A DNA stretch of 64,000 nt from Variovorax boronicumulans. Lineage in GTDB: Bacteria; Pseudomonadota; Gammaproteobacteria; Burkholderiales; Burkholderiaceae_C. Below, piece by piece: positions 46,419-55,801 of this stretch. Numbering within the stretch: position 1 is the stretch's first letter; every line of letters begins with the position of its first letter. The notes under the pieces are model-generated. The model saw nothing but the letters and a program-made list of their open reading frames with translations. It had not been told where the DNA came from and did not search any database. The stretch is taken from contig NZ_VEDO01000007.1 of NCBI RefSeq assembly GCF_007677875.1, forward strand, positions 273,046 to 337,045, given 5' to 3'. The translations under genes and the position numbers were made by a program.

Positions 46419-47057
46419 ATGCCCACCGACGATCTCCTGAGCGCCGCCATGCGCACCCTGCCCCTGGTCGCGATCCTGCGCGGCCTGACGCCGGCAGAGG
46501 CCCCCGCCGTCGGCGACGCGCTGGTCACAGCAGGCTTCGCCATGCTGGAGGTGCCGCTGAACTCGCCGCAGCCGCTGGACAGCATCGCGCTGCTGGCGGC
46601 ACGCCATCCGGCCAAGCTGGTCGGTGCTGGCACGGTGCTGACGGCGGCCCAGGTGCGCGAGGTGCATGGCGCCGGCGGCCGCCTCGTCGTCGCACCCAAC
46701 TTCGATGCCGAGGTCGTGCGCGAGGCCGTGCGCCTGGGCATGGTCTGCTTGCCCGGGATCCTGACGCCGACCGAGGCCTTCGGCGCGCTCGCGGCCGGTG
46801 CCCACGGGCTCAAGTTGTTCCCGGCCGAGATGGGGTCCCCGGCAGTGGTCAAGGCCCTGCTCGCCGTGCTGCCGGCCGGAACGCCGCTGCTGCCGGTGGG
46901 TGGCGTCTTGGTGGCCAACATCGCCGACTGGCGCGCTGCGGGCGCGGCCGGCTGCGGCATCGGCTCGGCGCTGTACAAGCCCGGCAAAAGCGCCGCAGCC
47001 GTGGCGCAGGACGCCCGCGCGTTCGCGGCGGCCTGGCACGGCACGCAGGCGGCCTGA
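46419..47057 (+). CDS. dgoA: 2-dehydro-3-deoxy-6-phosphogalactonate aldolase
   Basis: This 212-residue class I aldolase splits KDPGal to pyruvate and glyceraldehyde 3-phosphate. The Schiff-base lysine is Lys132 in GLKLFPAEM and the general acid/base is Glu44 (MLEVPLNSP). The LFPAE form and VAPN sequence separate it from KDPG aldolases (eda elsewhere in the window has KFFPA and VSPG). Start ATG at 46419. Dehydratase and transporter genes of the route are not adjacent. Confidence 0.92.
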   Translation: MPTDDLLSAAMRTLPLVAILRGLTPAEAPAVGDALVTAGFAMLEVPLNSPQPLDSIALLAARHPAKLVGAGTVLTAAQVREVHGAGGRLVVAPNFDAEVVREAVRLGMVCLPGILTPTEAFGALAAGAHGLKLFPAEMGSPAVVKALLAVLPAGTPLLPVGGVLVANIADWRAAGAAGCGIGSALYKPGKSAAAVAQDARAFAAAWHGTQAA

Positions 47058-47063
47058 CGCCGA

Positions 47064-50000
47064 TCAGGGGCCGGCCACGCCCTGCTCGCGCAACAGCCGG
47101 TCCAGCGCATCGGCCGCCAGCGGCCGGCTGAAAAAGTAACCCTGGAAGGCCTGGCAACCCTCGCTGGCCAGGAAATCGCGCTGCGCGGCGGTCTCCACGC
47201 CTTCGGCGATCACGTTCAGCCCCAGGCTCTGCGCGAGCCGGATCACGGTGCGCGCGATCGCCGAATCGTTGGCATCGACGAGCACGTCGCGCACGAAGGA
47301 CTGGTCGATCTTGAGCTGGTCCAGCGGCAGCTTCTTGAGGTAGGTCAGCGAGGAGTAGCCGGTGCCGAAGTCGTCGAGCGCGAAGCGCACGCCCAGGTCT
47401 TTCAGTGCATCCATCTTGGAGACGATGGATTGCATGTCGTCGACCAGCACGCTCTCGGTCAATTCGAGCTTGAGCCGCTGCGGATCGGCGCCCGTCTGCT
47501 CGAGCACCGAGCGCACCTGGCGCACGAACTCGTTGTGCCGGAACTGCCGTGCGCTGACGTTGACGGCCATGGTCAACCCGGCCAGTGCCGGCTGCCGGCC
47601 CCACTCGGCCAGCTGCGTGCAGGCGATCTCCAGCACGCGGTGGCCCAGCAGCAGGATCATGCCGGTCTCCTCGGCCAGCGGAATGAACTCGGCCGGCGAG
47701 ACCAGACCGCGCGCCGCGTGGCGCCAGCGCACCAGCGCCTCCACGCCCGTGATACGGCCCGCGCCATCGACCTGTGGCTGGTACTGCAGGAAGAACTCGC
47801 GCTGCACGAAGGCCTGGCGCAGATCGCCCTCCAGCGCCGCGCGTGCCGTCACGGCGGCCTCCAGGCCCGGGTCGAAGAAGCGCAGCGTGTGCTTGCCGGC
47901 GGCCTTGGCCTGGTACATCGCGATGTCGGCCTGTTTGAGCAGATCGCCCGTGCTCTCGGTGCCCGCGCTGAAGCTCGCCACGCCGATGCTGGCCGTGCTC
48001 TGGTGTTCGTAGCCTTCCAGCCGGTAGGGCTGGGCCAGTGCGGCCAGGATCTTCTCGCCCACGCGCCGGGCCTGCACGGCGATCTCCTGCGGCACGGCGC
48101 TGAGCTCCTCGAGCACGATCACGAACTCGTCACCGCCCAGCCGCGCCACCGTGTCGACCTCGCGCACGCACGACACCAGGCGCATGGCCACCTGCTGCAG
48201 CAGCATGTCGCCCTTGTCGTGGCCCAGCGTGTCGTTCAGGGTCTTGAAATTGTCCAGGTCCATGCACAGCAGCGCGCCGCCGGTACGGTGCCGCACGCAG
48301 CTGGCCAGCGCCTTGTGCAGCCGGTCCTGCAGCAGCTGGCGGTTCGGCAGGCTGGTCAGGCCGTCGTAGAAGGCCAGCTTCTGGATCTTGGCCTCGGCCT
48401 GCTTGCGCTGCGTGATGTCGGTGTCGATCATGAGCACGGAGCGCGGCACGCCCTGCTCGTCGCGCACCAGCGTCCAGCGCGCCTCCACCTGCACGGCCTG
48501 GCCCAGCTTGCGCCGCCGCGCCACCTCGCCGTTCCACTCGCCGCTGGCCATGAGTTCGTCGTGCGCGTGACCGCCCATGGTCTCGTCCTCGAACAGCAGC
48601 CTGGCCACCGATTGGCCGATGGCCTCCTCGGCGCGCCAGCCGTAGAGACGCTCTGCGCTCTTGTTCCAGTACTGCACGCGGCCTTCGGTGTCGGCCACGA
48701 CGATGGCGTCGCGCGCCTTGTCCAGCAGCGAGGCCTGGTGGCGGATGTGCTCGTCGGCCTGGCGGCGGTCGAGTTCCGCGGCCACGCGCACCGAGAAAAT
48801 GCGCAGCGTCGAGGCCAGGAATTCCTGGTGCCGCAATGGCTCGGAGAACACCACCAGCACCAATCCGCTCACGCGCTGGTGTGCGTCGAAGAGGCTGTGT
48901 CCGGCATAGGCCTGGCCTCCGATGGAGGCCAGCAGCGGATACGGCGCGAAGGCTTCGGCCACGCCGTCGCTGACCACGAACGCGCCGTGGCCCAGCAGGC
49001 TGGCCAGCCGACTGCCGGCCAGGGGCGCGTCGAAGTTGCGCCGCACCTGCCCATGCACCACGGCACCCAGCGTGCGCGCCACCATCGATCGCGGCTCCAG
49101 CGTGGCGATGAAGCTGGCCTGCGCGCCCAGCGCATCGGCCATGTTCAGCGCCAGCTGCTCGAAGAACTCCGTTCCGGTGCTGGCCGAGACCGCCGCCGCG
49201 ACCTTGAGCATGGCCGTCTGCACGCGTTGCTGGGCCTCCTGCGTGAGCCGCTGCTGCTCGCGCGCACGCAGCGTCACGAGACCGAAGGCCAGGTCCTCGG
49301 CCAGCGCCTGCAGCAAGTTGACCTCGTCCTCGGTCGGCGTCGCCACCTCGCCCGAGTACAGGTAGAAGAGGCCGAAAGTGCGCGCACCATCGCGCAACGG
49401 CAGGCAGACCAGCCCGCGGTAACCGTGCGCCAGTGCATTGGCCGCCCACGAGGTGCAGCGCGGATCGTGCTCCACGTCCGGAACGATGATGAGCTGGCCC
49501 GTGCGGATGGTCAGTCCCACGGGCCCCTGGCCGGCCGGCGTGTCGGCGGACCAGCTCATGGGGAAGCTGCCGATGTAGCCGCCCTCGTCGCCCACCTTGG
49601 CGGCCGGCTCGACGCTGCGCTCGGCATCGTCGCGCGCAAAGCCGACCCAGGCCATGGCATAGCCGCCGATGTCCACGGTGATGCGGCACAGCTCCTCGAG
49701 CAGGGCCTGCTCGGAGCTCGCGCGGACCAGGCTCTCGTTGCAGGCCGACAGCATGCGCTGGGCCCGGCTCACGCGGGCCAGCGCAGCCTCGGCGCGCAGG
49801 CGCGCGCTGACGTCCAGGCTGCGCACCAGCCGGGCTGGCCGGCCAGCGAAATCGATGGTCGTGCCCGAAACCTCGACGTCGAATTCGCTGCCGTCCTGGC
49901 GGCAATGGCGCAGCCGCAGGTTCGCGAACGATTCGCCCGGCATGGCCACGCGCGGCGCCGTCTCGCCCGGCGCGCGCAGGTCGGTCATGGGCTTGCCGAG

Positions 50001-50855
50001 CAGGTCCTGCGGGTCGTAGCCGTACATCTGCGCGGCACTGCGGTTCACAGCCAGAACGCGCAGCGTCTGCAGCTCGGTCACGAACATGGGCTGCGGATTG
50101 AGGTCGAACAGCGCACGGTACTTTTCGGCGACCTCGCGCAGTTGCGCGTGCAGGCGGTGGCGGTCGATGGTCACGCCCAGTGTCTCGCCCAGGATCTGCA
50201 GGTTGCCGATGTCGCGGTCGTAGAAGGCCTGCGGCTCGGCATAGGCCGCCAACAACACACCGATCATGGTCTCGCCCGAGCGCAGCGGCGCCACGATCAT
50301 GGAGCGCACGCCATCGGCGCGGGCCCGCGCGCGGTCCAGGCGGTCGTCGAACAAGGTGTCGTCGCTGATCATCACGCGGCCCTGGGCCAGCGCCTTGGCC
50401 GACAGGCTGATGTCCATGTTGGAACGGCGGCCGATCTGCTTGCCCAGCAGGCCGCAGCCGGCAGCGATCACGAGCACGCCCTCGTCATCGACCAGCTCCA
50501 GCGACATGCCGTCGGCGTTCAGCAGCTCCTGCGTGCGCTGCACGGCACGGTCCATCAGCGACTGCAGCGGCGCGTCGAGCGCGGCGAACTCCTGCTGCAG
50601 CTGGGCGATGCGGATGCGGTCTTGTGCATCGCGCCGGCTTTCCTGCTTGGCGCGGGTGTGGGCCGTCAGGTCGGTGCGGCCGGCCATCTCCAGGTAGCGC
50701 TGCTGGCTCTGGACCACCGCGCTGCGCAGCGGCTCCTGCTCGGCCTGCACGCCGAGCGCGTGCAGGAGGGGAGCCAGCATCCAGTCGAATTCCGGGTCCG
50801 GCGGCCCCGCCGGCGGCGGCCGGACACTGTCAGGCGGGATGTCGGGCGGGGGCAT
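47064..50855 (-). CDS. Soluble multi-sensor diguanylate cyclase/phosphodiesterase (GAF-PAS-GAF-GAF-PAS-GGDEF-EAL)
   Basis: The 1263-residue protein has no membrane helix. Domains in order: coiled region (60-95), GAF (about 95-235), PAS (245-355), GAF (370-530), GAF (545-695), PAS (705-820), GGDEF (825-990) and EAL (1000-1255). The active motifs are intact: GGDEF 907-911, EAL 1039-1041 and DDFGTGYSSLTYL. It integrates several small-molecule or redox cues into c-di-GMP turnover. The ATG at 50855 opens a Pro-rich N-terminus; open sequence upstream overlaps the MarR gene in another frame and was not used. Confidence 0.9.
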   Translation of the reverse strand: MPPPDIPPDSVRPPPAGPPDPEFDWMLAPLLHALGVQAEQEPLRSAVVQSQQRYLEMAGRTDLTAHTRAKQESRRDAQDRIRIAQLQQEFAALDAPLQSLMDRAVQRTQELLNADGMSLELVDDEGVLVIAAGCGLLGKQIGRRSNMDISLSAKALAQGRVMISDDTLFDDRLDRARARADGVRSMIVAPLRSGETMIGVLLAAYAEPQAFYDRDIGNLQILGETLGVTIDRHRLHAQLREVAEKYRALFDLNPQPMFVTELQTLRVLAVNRSAAQMYGYDPQDLLGKPMTDLRAPGETAPRVAMPGESFANLRLRHCRQDGSEFDVEVSGTTIDFAGRPARLVRSLDVSARLRAEAALARVSRAQRMLSACNESLVRASSEQALLEELCRITVDIGGYAMAWVGFARDDAERSVEPAAKVGDEGGYIGSFPMSWSADTPAGQGPVGLTIRTGQLIIVPDVEHDPRCTSWAANALAHGYRGLVCLPLRDGARTFGLFYLYSGEVATPTEDEVNLLQALAEDLAFGLVTLRAREQQRLTQEAQQRVQTAMLKVAAAVSASTGTEFFEQLALNMADALGAQASFIATLEPRSMVARTLGAVVHGQVRRNFDAPLAGSRLASLLGHGAFVVSDGVAEAFAPYPLLASIGGQAYAGHSLFDAHQRVSGLVLVVFSEPLRHQEFLASTLRIFSVRVAAELDRRQADEHIRHQASLLDKARDAIVVADTEGRVQYWNKSAERLYGWRAEEAIGQSVARLLFEDETMGGHAHDELMASGEWNGEVARRRKLGQAVQVEARWTLVRDEQGVPRSVLMIDTDITQRKQAEAKIQKLAFYDGLTSLPNRQLLQDRLHKALASCVRHRTGGALLCMDLDNFKTLNDTLGHDKGDMLLQQVAMRLVSCVREVDTVARLGGDEFVIVLEELSAVPQEIAVQARRVGEKILAALAQPYRLEGYEHQSTASIGVASFSAGTESTGDLLKQADIAMYQAKAAGKHTLRFFDPGLEAAVTARAALEGDLRQAFVQREFFLQYQPQVDGAGRITGVEALVRWRHAARGLVSPAEFIPLAEETGMILLLGHRVLEIACTQLAEWGRQPALAGLTMAVNVSARQFRHNEFVRQVRSVLEQTGADPQRLKLELTESVLVDDMQSIVSKMDALKDLGVRFALDDFGTGYSSLTYLKKLPLDQLKIDQSFVRDVLVDANDSAIARTVIRLAQSLGLNVIAEGVETAAQRDFLASEGCQAFQGYFFSRPLAADALDRLLREQGVAGP

Positions 50856-50944
50856 GTTCACAGTAGAACATGCTGGCACAGCGCCGCGCCAGGACCCGGA
50901 GCCCGGGGCGCCGCGCGTCGGGCCCGGCCGGCCGTCCGGCTGCC

Positions 50945-51418
50945 TCAAACCAGGTCTTCGGCGCCTTCCAGCGGTTCCGGCGCCAGCAGCGCCAGCGATT
51001 CCTGCAGCAGCGCGTGCAGCGCCGCCACGCGGGCATCGCCGAGCAGGCGGTTGAGCTCCAACTGCGCGCTTTTCCAGCGCTGGCGCGCCTCGGCCCGCTT
51101 GGCGCGGCCGGCCTCGGTCAGCTGCACCAGGCGGCTGCGGCCATCGCTGCCGGGACCTTGCACCACCCAGCCGGCCACCACCAGCGGCTGCAGGTTGCGC
51201 GTGAGCGTGGACGGCTGCAGGCGCAGCTGGCGTGCCAGCTGGCCGGGCTGGGCCGGGCCGAGCTTGTCCAGGGCGGTCAGCAGCGAGAACTGCGTGGTCT
51301 TGAGGCCAGCGTGGGCGAGTTCGGCGTCGTACAGCCGCGCCACGCGGCGCATGAGCTGGCGCAGCTGCAGGTGGGTGCAGCCCTGTGGTGCGGCCTTGGC
51401 ATGGAGCGCGGTTCCCAT
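50945..51418 (-). CDS. MarR-family transcriptional regulator
   Basis: The 157-residue protein has the MarR winged helix (LRQLMRRVARLYDAELAHAG, then TTQFSLLTALDKLG and RQLRLQPSTLTRNLQPLVVAG) between dimerisation helices. Its -10 box TACAAT lies 6 nt before the ATG and touches a perfect 19-bp palindrome, so it very probably represses itself and the divergent thioesterase. Ligand unknown; aromatic acids or CoA esters are common for the family. Confidence 0.9.
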   Translation of the reverse strand: MGTALHAKAAPQGCTHLQLRQLMRRVARLYDAELAHAGLKTTQFSLLTALDKLGPAQPGQLARQLRLQPSTLTRNLQPLVVAGWVVQGPGSDGRSRLVQLTEAGRAKRAEARQRWKSAQLELNRLLGDARVAALHALLQESLALLAPEPLEGAEDLV

Positions 51419-51424
51419 AGAATG

Positions 51425-51448
51425 ATTGTAGCTGCAACAGTTGCAGCT
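51425..51448. promoter_or_regulatory. MarR operator with marR -10 box
   Basis: AGCTGCAACAGTTGCAGCT (51430-51448) is a perfect palindrome with 9-bp arms and one central base. The minus-strand TACAAT (51430-51425) is the marR -10 box and shares a base with it. Confidence 0.7.
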
Positions 51449-51466
51449 GCAATCGACGGAGAAGAC

Positions 51467-52009
51467 ATGAGCACAGAAGAAGAAACCCGCGTCCGCTGGG
51501 AACAGGAAATGGAGGCCGCCCTTTTGCGCATGCGCACGGGCGGCGGCCAGGCCGGCCTGGCCCGGCCCGAGCAGGTTGCCGGCAAGACAGGGCTGCAGAC
51601 CATGCAGGCCATGCTGGCCGGCGAGCTGCCCTACCCCCACATCGCCGACACGCTGGACTTCGGCCTGGTCGAGGTTGGCTACGGCCTTGCGGTGTTCCAG
51701 GGCACGCCGCAACTCAAGCACTACAACCCGCTGGGCAGCGTGCACGGCGGCTGGTTCGCGACGCTGCTGGATTCGGCCCTGGGCTGCGCCGTGCACACGA
51801 CCCTGCCGGCCGGCCGCGGCTACACCACGGCCGAACTGGGCGTGAACATCGTGCGCGCCGCCACCATGAAGACCGGCCCGTTGCGCGCCATCGGCAAGGT
51901 GATCCACAGCGGCCGCCAGCTGGCCACGGCCGAAGCCCGCATCGTGGGGCCGGACGACAAGCTCTACGCCCACGCGACGACCACCTGCCTGGTGTTCGAA
52001 GCGCGCTGA
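51467..52009 (+). CDS. Hot-dog fold thioesterase, PaaI-like
   Basis: The 180-residue protein has an N-terminal extension (1-40) and a hot-dog domain with the family HGG motif (PLGSVHGGWFATLLDSALG, about 89-107) and YTTAELGVNIVRAA. It hydrolyses an acyl- or aryl-CoA to the free acid. It is divergent from marR with the operator between, so its substrate may be linked to the MarR ligand. GGAG precedes the ATG at 51467. Confidence 0.85.
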   Translation: MSTEEETRVRWEQEMEAALLRMRTGGGQAGLARPEQVAGKTGLQTMQAMLAGELPYPHIADTLDFGLVEVGYGLAVFQGTPQLKHYNPLGSVHGGWFATLLDSALGCAVHTTLPAGRGYTTAELGVNIVRAATMKTGPLRAIGKVIHSGRQLATAEARIVGPDDKLYAHATTTCLVFEAR

Positions 52010-52023
52010 CCGTGGTGGCGCGG

Positions 52024-52029
52024 CAAAAT
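52024..52029 (+). promoter_or_regulatory. -10 box of gloA, leaderless arrangement
   Basis: CAAAAT stands 7 nt before the ATG at 52037; no Shine-Dalgarno. A weak match. Confidence 0.35.
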
Positions 52030-52036
52030 AGGCCGC

Positions 52037-52447
52037 ATGCGACTACTCCACACGATGCTGCGCGTTGGCAACCTCCAGCGCTCGATTGACTTCTACACCC
52101 AGGTGCTCGGCATGAAGCTGCTGCGCACCTCGGAAAACCCCGAGTACAAGTACTCGCTGGCCTTCGTGGGCTATGGCAGCAACCCCGACCATGCCGAGCT
52201 GGAGCTGACTTACAACTGGGGCGTGGAGAGCTACGAGCTCGGCACGGCCTACGGCCACATCGCGCTGGGCGTGCCCGACGCCTATGCGGCCTGCGAGCGC
52301 ATCAAGGCCGCCGGCGGCCAGGTCACGCGCGAAGCCGGCCCGGTCAAGGGCGGCACCACGGTGATCGCCTTCGTCACCGATCCGGATGGGTACAAGGTGG
52401 AGCTGATCCAGCGCGCGGACGAGGCCGGCGGCGGCGGCCTGCGCTGA
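52037..52447 (+). CDS. gloA: Lactoylglutathione lyase (glyoxalase I)
   Basis: This 136-residue enzyme converts the methylglyoxal-glutathione hemithioacetal to S-lactoylglutathione. All four metal ligands are at the same positions as in the nickel enzyme of E. coli: His5, Glu56, His74 and Glu122. Length and the [20 protein letters not shown] segment are standard for the short, Ni/Co-dependent class. Confidence 0.97.
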   Translation: MRLLHTMLRVGNLQRSIDFYTQVLGMKLLRTSENPEYKYSLAFVGYGSNPDHAELELTYNWGVESYELGTAYGHIALGVPDAYAACERIKAAGGQVTREAGPVKGGTTVIAFVTDPDGYKVELIQRADEAGGGGLR

Positions 52448-52465
52448 GCCACCAGCCACCCGGCC

Positions 52466-53461
52466 TCATTCGGCGGTCACGCCGGCCGCCTTGATCACCT
52501 TGCCCCACTTCTCGGTCTCGGCCACGAGGTGGCTGCGCAGGCCGTCGGGCGTGACCTTGTCCATGGGCACGATCTCCGAACTGAGGTCCGCCAGGCGCTG
52601 TTTGACGCCCTCATCCTGCAGCGCGGTGCGCAAGGCTTGGTTGAGCTTGGCCAGCACCTCGGACGGCGTGCCCTTGGGCGCGTACACGCCGTGCCAGACC
52701 TTCACGTCGAAGCCCTTGAGGCCCTGCTCGTCCAGCGTCTTCACGTCGGGCAGGCTGGCCAGGCGCCTGGGTGTGGTCACGCCGAACACCTTGACCCGCT
52801 GGCCGTCCTTGATGACGGGCACGGTCTGGGTGGTCTGGTCACAGATCAGGTCGACCTGGCCGCTCATCACATCGGCCAGCGCCGGGCCCGCGCCCTTGTA
52901 GGGCACCGTGGTCAGCTCCACACCGATCTGGTGGGTGAGCAGCATGCCGCACAGCTGCGAGACCGCGCCGATGCCGGCGTTGGCCAGGGAGACCTTGTCC
53001 TTGTGCTGCTTCACGTAGGCCAGCAGCTCGGGGAAGGTGTTGGCCGGAAAGTCCTTGCGCGAGAGCAGCGTCATGGGCACGTCCATGACCTGGCCGATGT
53101 ACTCGAAGTCCTTGAGCGGATCGTAGGGCAGCTTCTTGTACAGCGCGGGCGCGGTCGCCATGCCCATGTGGTGGATCAACACCATGTAGCCGTTGGCCGG
53201 CGCCTTGGCCACGCGGGCCGGGCCGATGGTGCCGCCGGCGCCGACGGTGTTCTCCACCACGACCGGCTGGCCCAGCGATTTGGCCATGGGGATGGCCAGC
53301 ATGCGGGCCACCACGTCCGTGGGCCCGCCGGCCGAGTACGGCACGACCATGGTCACGGGCCGTTCGGGCCAGGCGGACTGGGCCCAGGCCGCGCCCTGCG
53401 ACAGCCAGGCGGCGGCCAGCGCTGCGCAGCAGCGGATGGCCATGGGGGTGCGCAATGTCAT
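52466..53461 (-). CDS. Bug-family tripartite tricarboxylate transporter binding protein, copy 2
   Basis: The 331-residue protein has a signal peptide (1-27, ending AWA) and the Bug fold: WPERPVTMVVPYSAGGPTD at the mature N-terminus, VENTVGAGGTIGP and VPYKGAGPALADVMSGQVDL. Bug proteins bind organic acids in the periplasm, but no TctA/TctB membrane genes are adjacent. GAGGAGA precedes the ATG at 53461. It is third in the Bug-CoA transferase-Bug group. Confidence 0.9.
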   Translation of the reverse strand: MTLRTPMAIRCCAALAAAWLSQGAAWAQSAWPERPVTMVVPYSAGGPTDVVARMLAIPMAKSLGQPVVVENTVGAGGTIGPARVAKAPANGYMVLIHHMGMATAPALYKKLPYDPLKDFEYIGQVMDVPMTLLSRKDFPANTFPELLAYVKQHKDKVSLANAGIGAVSQLCGMLLTHQIGVELTTVPYKGAGPALADVMSGQVDLICDQTTQTVPVIKDGQRVKVFGVTTPRRLASLPDVKTLDEQGLKGFDVKVWHGVYAPKGTPSEVLAKLNQALRTALQDEGVKQRLADLSSEIVPMDKVTPDGLRSHLVAETEKWGKVIKAAGVTAE

Positions 53462-53513
53462 GAAGTCTCCTCGGGTCGAACGGTGGTCGGTGCAGGGGCG
53501 ACCCGGGCGCGTC

Positions 53514-54695
53514 TTAGATGGCCCCGGCCGCACGCAGCGCGGCGATGGCGGCTGCATCGAGGCCGACTTCGCTGAGCAGCGCCTCCGTATGCTCGCCGAC
53601 GGCCGGCACCGCGTCCATGCGGGCTTGCCAGCGGTTGCTGCGTCCCGGCGGCAGCAGCGCCGGGACTTCACCGGCCGGCGAGCCGATGGTCTGCCAGCGC
53701 CCGCGTGCCGCGAGTTGCGGGTGCGCCCACAGGCCGGCCATGTCGTTCATGCGCGCGTTGGCGATCTGCGCCTCGTCCAGCCGCGCCAGCACCTGGTCGG
53801 CCGACAGGGTGCTGAAGGTCTCGCCGATGCGTGCGGCCAGCGCGGCGCGGTTGGCGTTGCGCTGGGCGTTGCTGGCAAAGCGCGGGTCGGTGGCGAGCGC
53901 CGCCTCGCGCAGCACCACCTCGCAAAAGACCTTCCATTCGCGCTCGTTCTGCAGGCCCAGCATGACCGTGCCGCCGTCGCCGGCCTGGAACGGGCCGTAG
54001 GGGTAGATGGTGGCGTGCGCGGCCGCGTTGCGCGGCGGCGGGGTCGCGCCCTCGAACGCGTAGTACATCGGAAAGCCCATCCACTCGGCCAGCGACTCCA
54101 GCATGGACACGTCGATGTGCGCACCCTCCCCCGTGCTCGCGCGGCGCAGCAGCGCGGCCAGGATGTTGGTGTATGCGTACATGCCGGCTGCGATGTCGGC
54201 GATCGAGTTGCCAGCCTTGCTCGGCGTCTCCGGCGTGCCCGTGACCGACAGGAAACCGGCCTCGCTCTGGATCAGCAAGTCGTAGGCCTTCTTGTCGCGG
54301 TAGGGGCCGTCTTCGCCGTAGCCCGTGATGTCGCAGACGACCAGGCGCGGGTGCGTGGCCTTCAGGCTCTGGTAGTCCAGGCCCATGCGCGCCGTGGCGC
54401 CCGGCGCGAGGTTCTGCACCAGCACGTCCGCGCCGGCCAGCAACTTCTTGAGCGCGGCCATGGCATCGGGGTTCTTCAGGTCCAGCGTGAGGCTTTCCTT
54501 GGAGCGGTTGGTCCAGACGAAGTGCGAGGACAGGCCTTTCACGCGCTGGTCGTAGGCGCGCGCGAAGTCGCCCACCTCGGGCCGCTCGACCTTGATCACG
54601 CGGGCGCCCAGGTCGGCCAGCTGGCGGGTGCAGAACGGGGCGGCGATGGCGTGCTCGAGCGAGACGACGGTGATGCCTTGGAGCGGAAGGGTCAT
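53514..54695 (-). CDS. CaiB/BaiF-family class III CoA-transferase
   Basis: The 393-residue protein shows GITVVSLEHAIAAPFCTRQL at the N-terminus, LGARVIKVERPEVGDFAR, the catalytic Asp139 in KAYDLLIQSEAG, and GAHIDVSMLESLAEWMG. Family members exchange CoA between acids through aspartyl-CoA and anhydride intermediates. It lies between two Bug binding-protein genes (22 and 52 bp gaps), suggesting uptake of an organic acid followed by CoA activation. Confidence 0.92.
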   Translation of the reverse strand: MTLPLQGITVVSLEHAIAAPFCTRQLADLGARVIKVERPEVGDFARAYDQRVKGLSSHFVWTNRSKESLTLDLKNPDAMAALKKLLAGADVLVQNLAPGATARMGLDYQSLKATHPRLVVCDITGYGEDGPYRDKKAYDLLIQSEAGFLSVTGTPETPSKAGNSIADIAAGMYAYTNILAALLRRASTGEGAHIDVSMLESLAEWMGFPMYYAFEGATPPPRNAAAHATIYPYGPFQAGDGGTVMLGLQNEREWKVFCEVVLREAALATDPRFASNAQRNANRAALAARIGETFSTLSADQVLARLDEAQIANARMNDMAGLWAHPQLAARGRWQTIGSPAGEVPALLPPGRSNRWQARMDAVPAVGEHTEALLSEVGLDAAAIAALRAAGAI

Positions 54696-54717
54696 GGTGT
54701 GTGCAGCGAGATGGAAA

Positions 54718-55695
54718 TCAGTCGACGGAAGCGCCGGAGGACTTGACGATGCGGGCCCACTTGGCCAGGTCGTCCTGCAGCAGGGCCGCGAATTGCGCAG
54801 GCGTGGTCGGCGCTGCGATCTCCACGCCCTGCTGCTCGAGCTTGTCGCGCAGGTCCTTGGCGGCCATAGTCTTGCGCATGGCCTCTTCCAGCTGGGCCTG
54901 CACCAGCGCCGGCAGGCCGCTCGGCGCGAACAGCCCGATCCAGAGCTGGCCGTCGTAGCCGGGTACGGCCTCGGCGATGGCCGGCACGTTGGGCAGGGTC
55001 GGCGAGCGCTTGGCACCGCTGACTGCGATGGCGCGCAGCTTGCCGGCCTGGATGTGCGAGAGCGCCGAGGGCAAGCTCGCGAACAGCATGTGCAGCTGGC
55101 CGCCCAGTACGTCATTGAGTGCGGGGGCCACGCCCTTGTAGGGCACATGCTGCAGCTTCAGCCCGGCCATGCTGTTGAGCATCTCGCCCAGCAGGTGGTT
55201 CAGCGTGCCGTTGCCGGCCGAGGCGTATTGCAGGCTGTCGCCGCTCTTGCGTGCCAGCGCCAGGAACTCCGTCAGGTTCTGCGCAGGAAAGCTGGGATTG
55301 ACGAGCAGCACGTTGGGCACGGCGCCGACCAGACCCAGCGGCACGAAGTCCTTGACCGGGTCGAAGCCCGGGTTCTTGTAGAGCGAGGGGTTGATGGCCT
55401 GGCTGCTGCTGATGGTCATCAGCAGGGTGTGGCCGTCCTTGGGGCCGCGCGCCACGTACTGCGTGCCAATGTTGCCGCCGGCGCCGGGCCGGTTCTCCAC
55501 CACCGCGCTGCCGCCCAGCACTTCGCCGAGCTTCTGGCCGACGAGGCGGCCCACGATGTCGTTGGTGCCGCCGGCCGCTTGCGGCACGACCAGCACGATG
55601 GGGCGCGACGGGTAGCCGGACTGGGCGGCGGCCGGCAGCGCGCAGGCGGCCGCCAGGGCCAGCAACGCGCGGCGCGGCACGGAAATCGAGGGCAT
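54718..55695 (-). CDS. Bug-family tripartite tricarboxylate transporter binding protein, copy 1
   Basis: This 325-residue periplasmic protein has a signal peptide (1-24, ALPAAAQ) and Bug motifs [39 protein letters not shown] and [17 protein letters not shown]. It is first of the three-gene Bug-CoA transferase-Bug unit and differs clearly from the third gene, so the two may bind different acids. A 106-bp gap separates it from eda upstream. Confidence 0.9.
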   Translation of the reverse strand: MPSISVPRRALLALAAACALPAAAQSGYPSRPIVLVVPQAAGGTNDIVGRLVGQKLGEVLGGSAVVENRPGAGGNIGTQYVARGPKDGHTLLMTISSSQAINPSLYKNPGFDPVKDFVPLGLVGAVPNVLLVNPSFPAQNLTEFLALARKSGDSLQYASAGNGTLNHLLGEMLNSMAGLKLQHVPYKGVAPALNDVLGGQLHMLFASLPSALSHIQAGKLRAIAVSGAKRSPTLPNVPAIAEAVPGYDGQLWIGLFAPSGLPALVQAQLEEAMRKTMAAKDLRDKLEQQGVEIAAPTTPAQFAALLQDDLAKWARIVKSSGASVD

Positions 55696-55801
55696 GGACG
55701 GCGTCTCCTTGTCAGAAGCCGCGGATCATCCCGCGCCCTACCCTCCCCGGCAATCAGCGATTGCGAAAGCCGGTGTTCCGTCCCGACGAAGGGCGGCGGC
55801 C

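Noticed and set aside
47430..51425. Plus-strand frame open for about 1330 codons opposite the GAF/PAS/GGDEF/EAL gene
   Set aside because: Its translation is Gly/Ala/Arg/His-rich low-complexity sequence with no motif; it is a GC-driven shadow of a clear gene.
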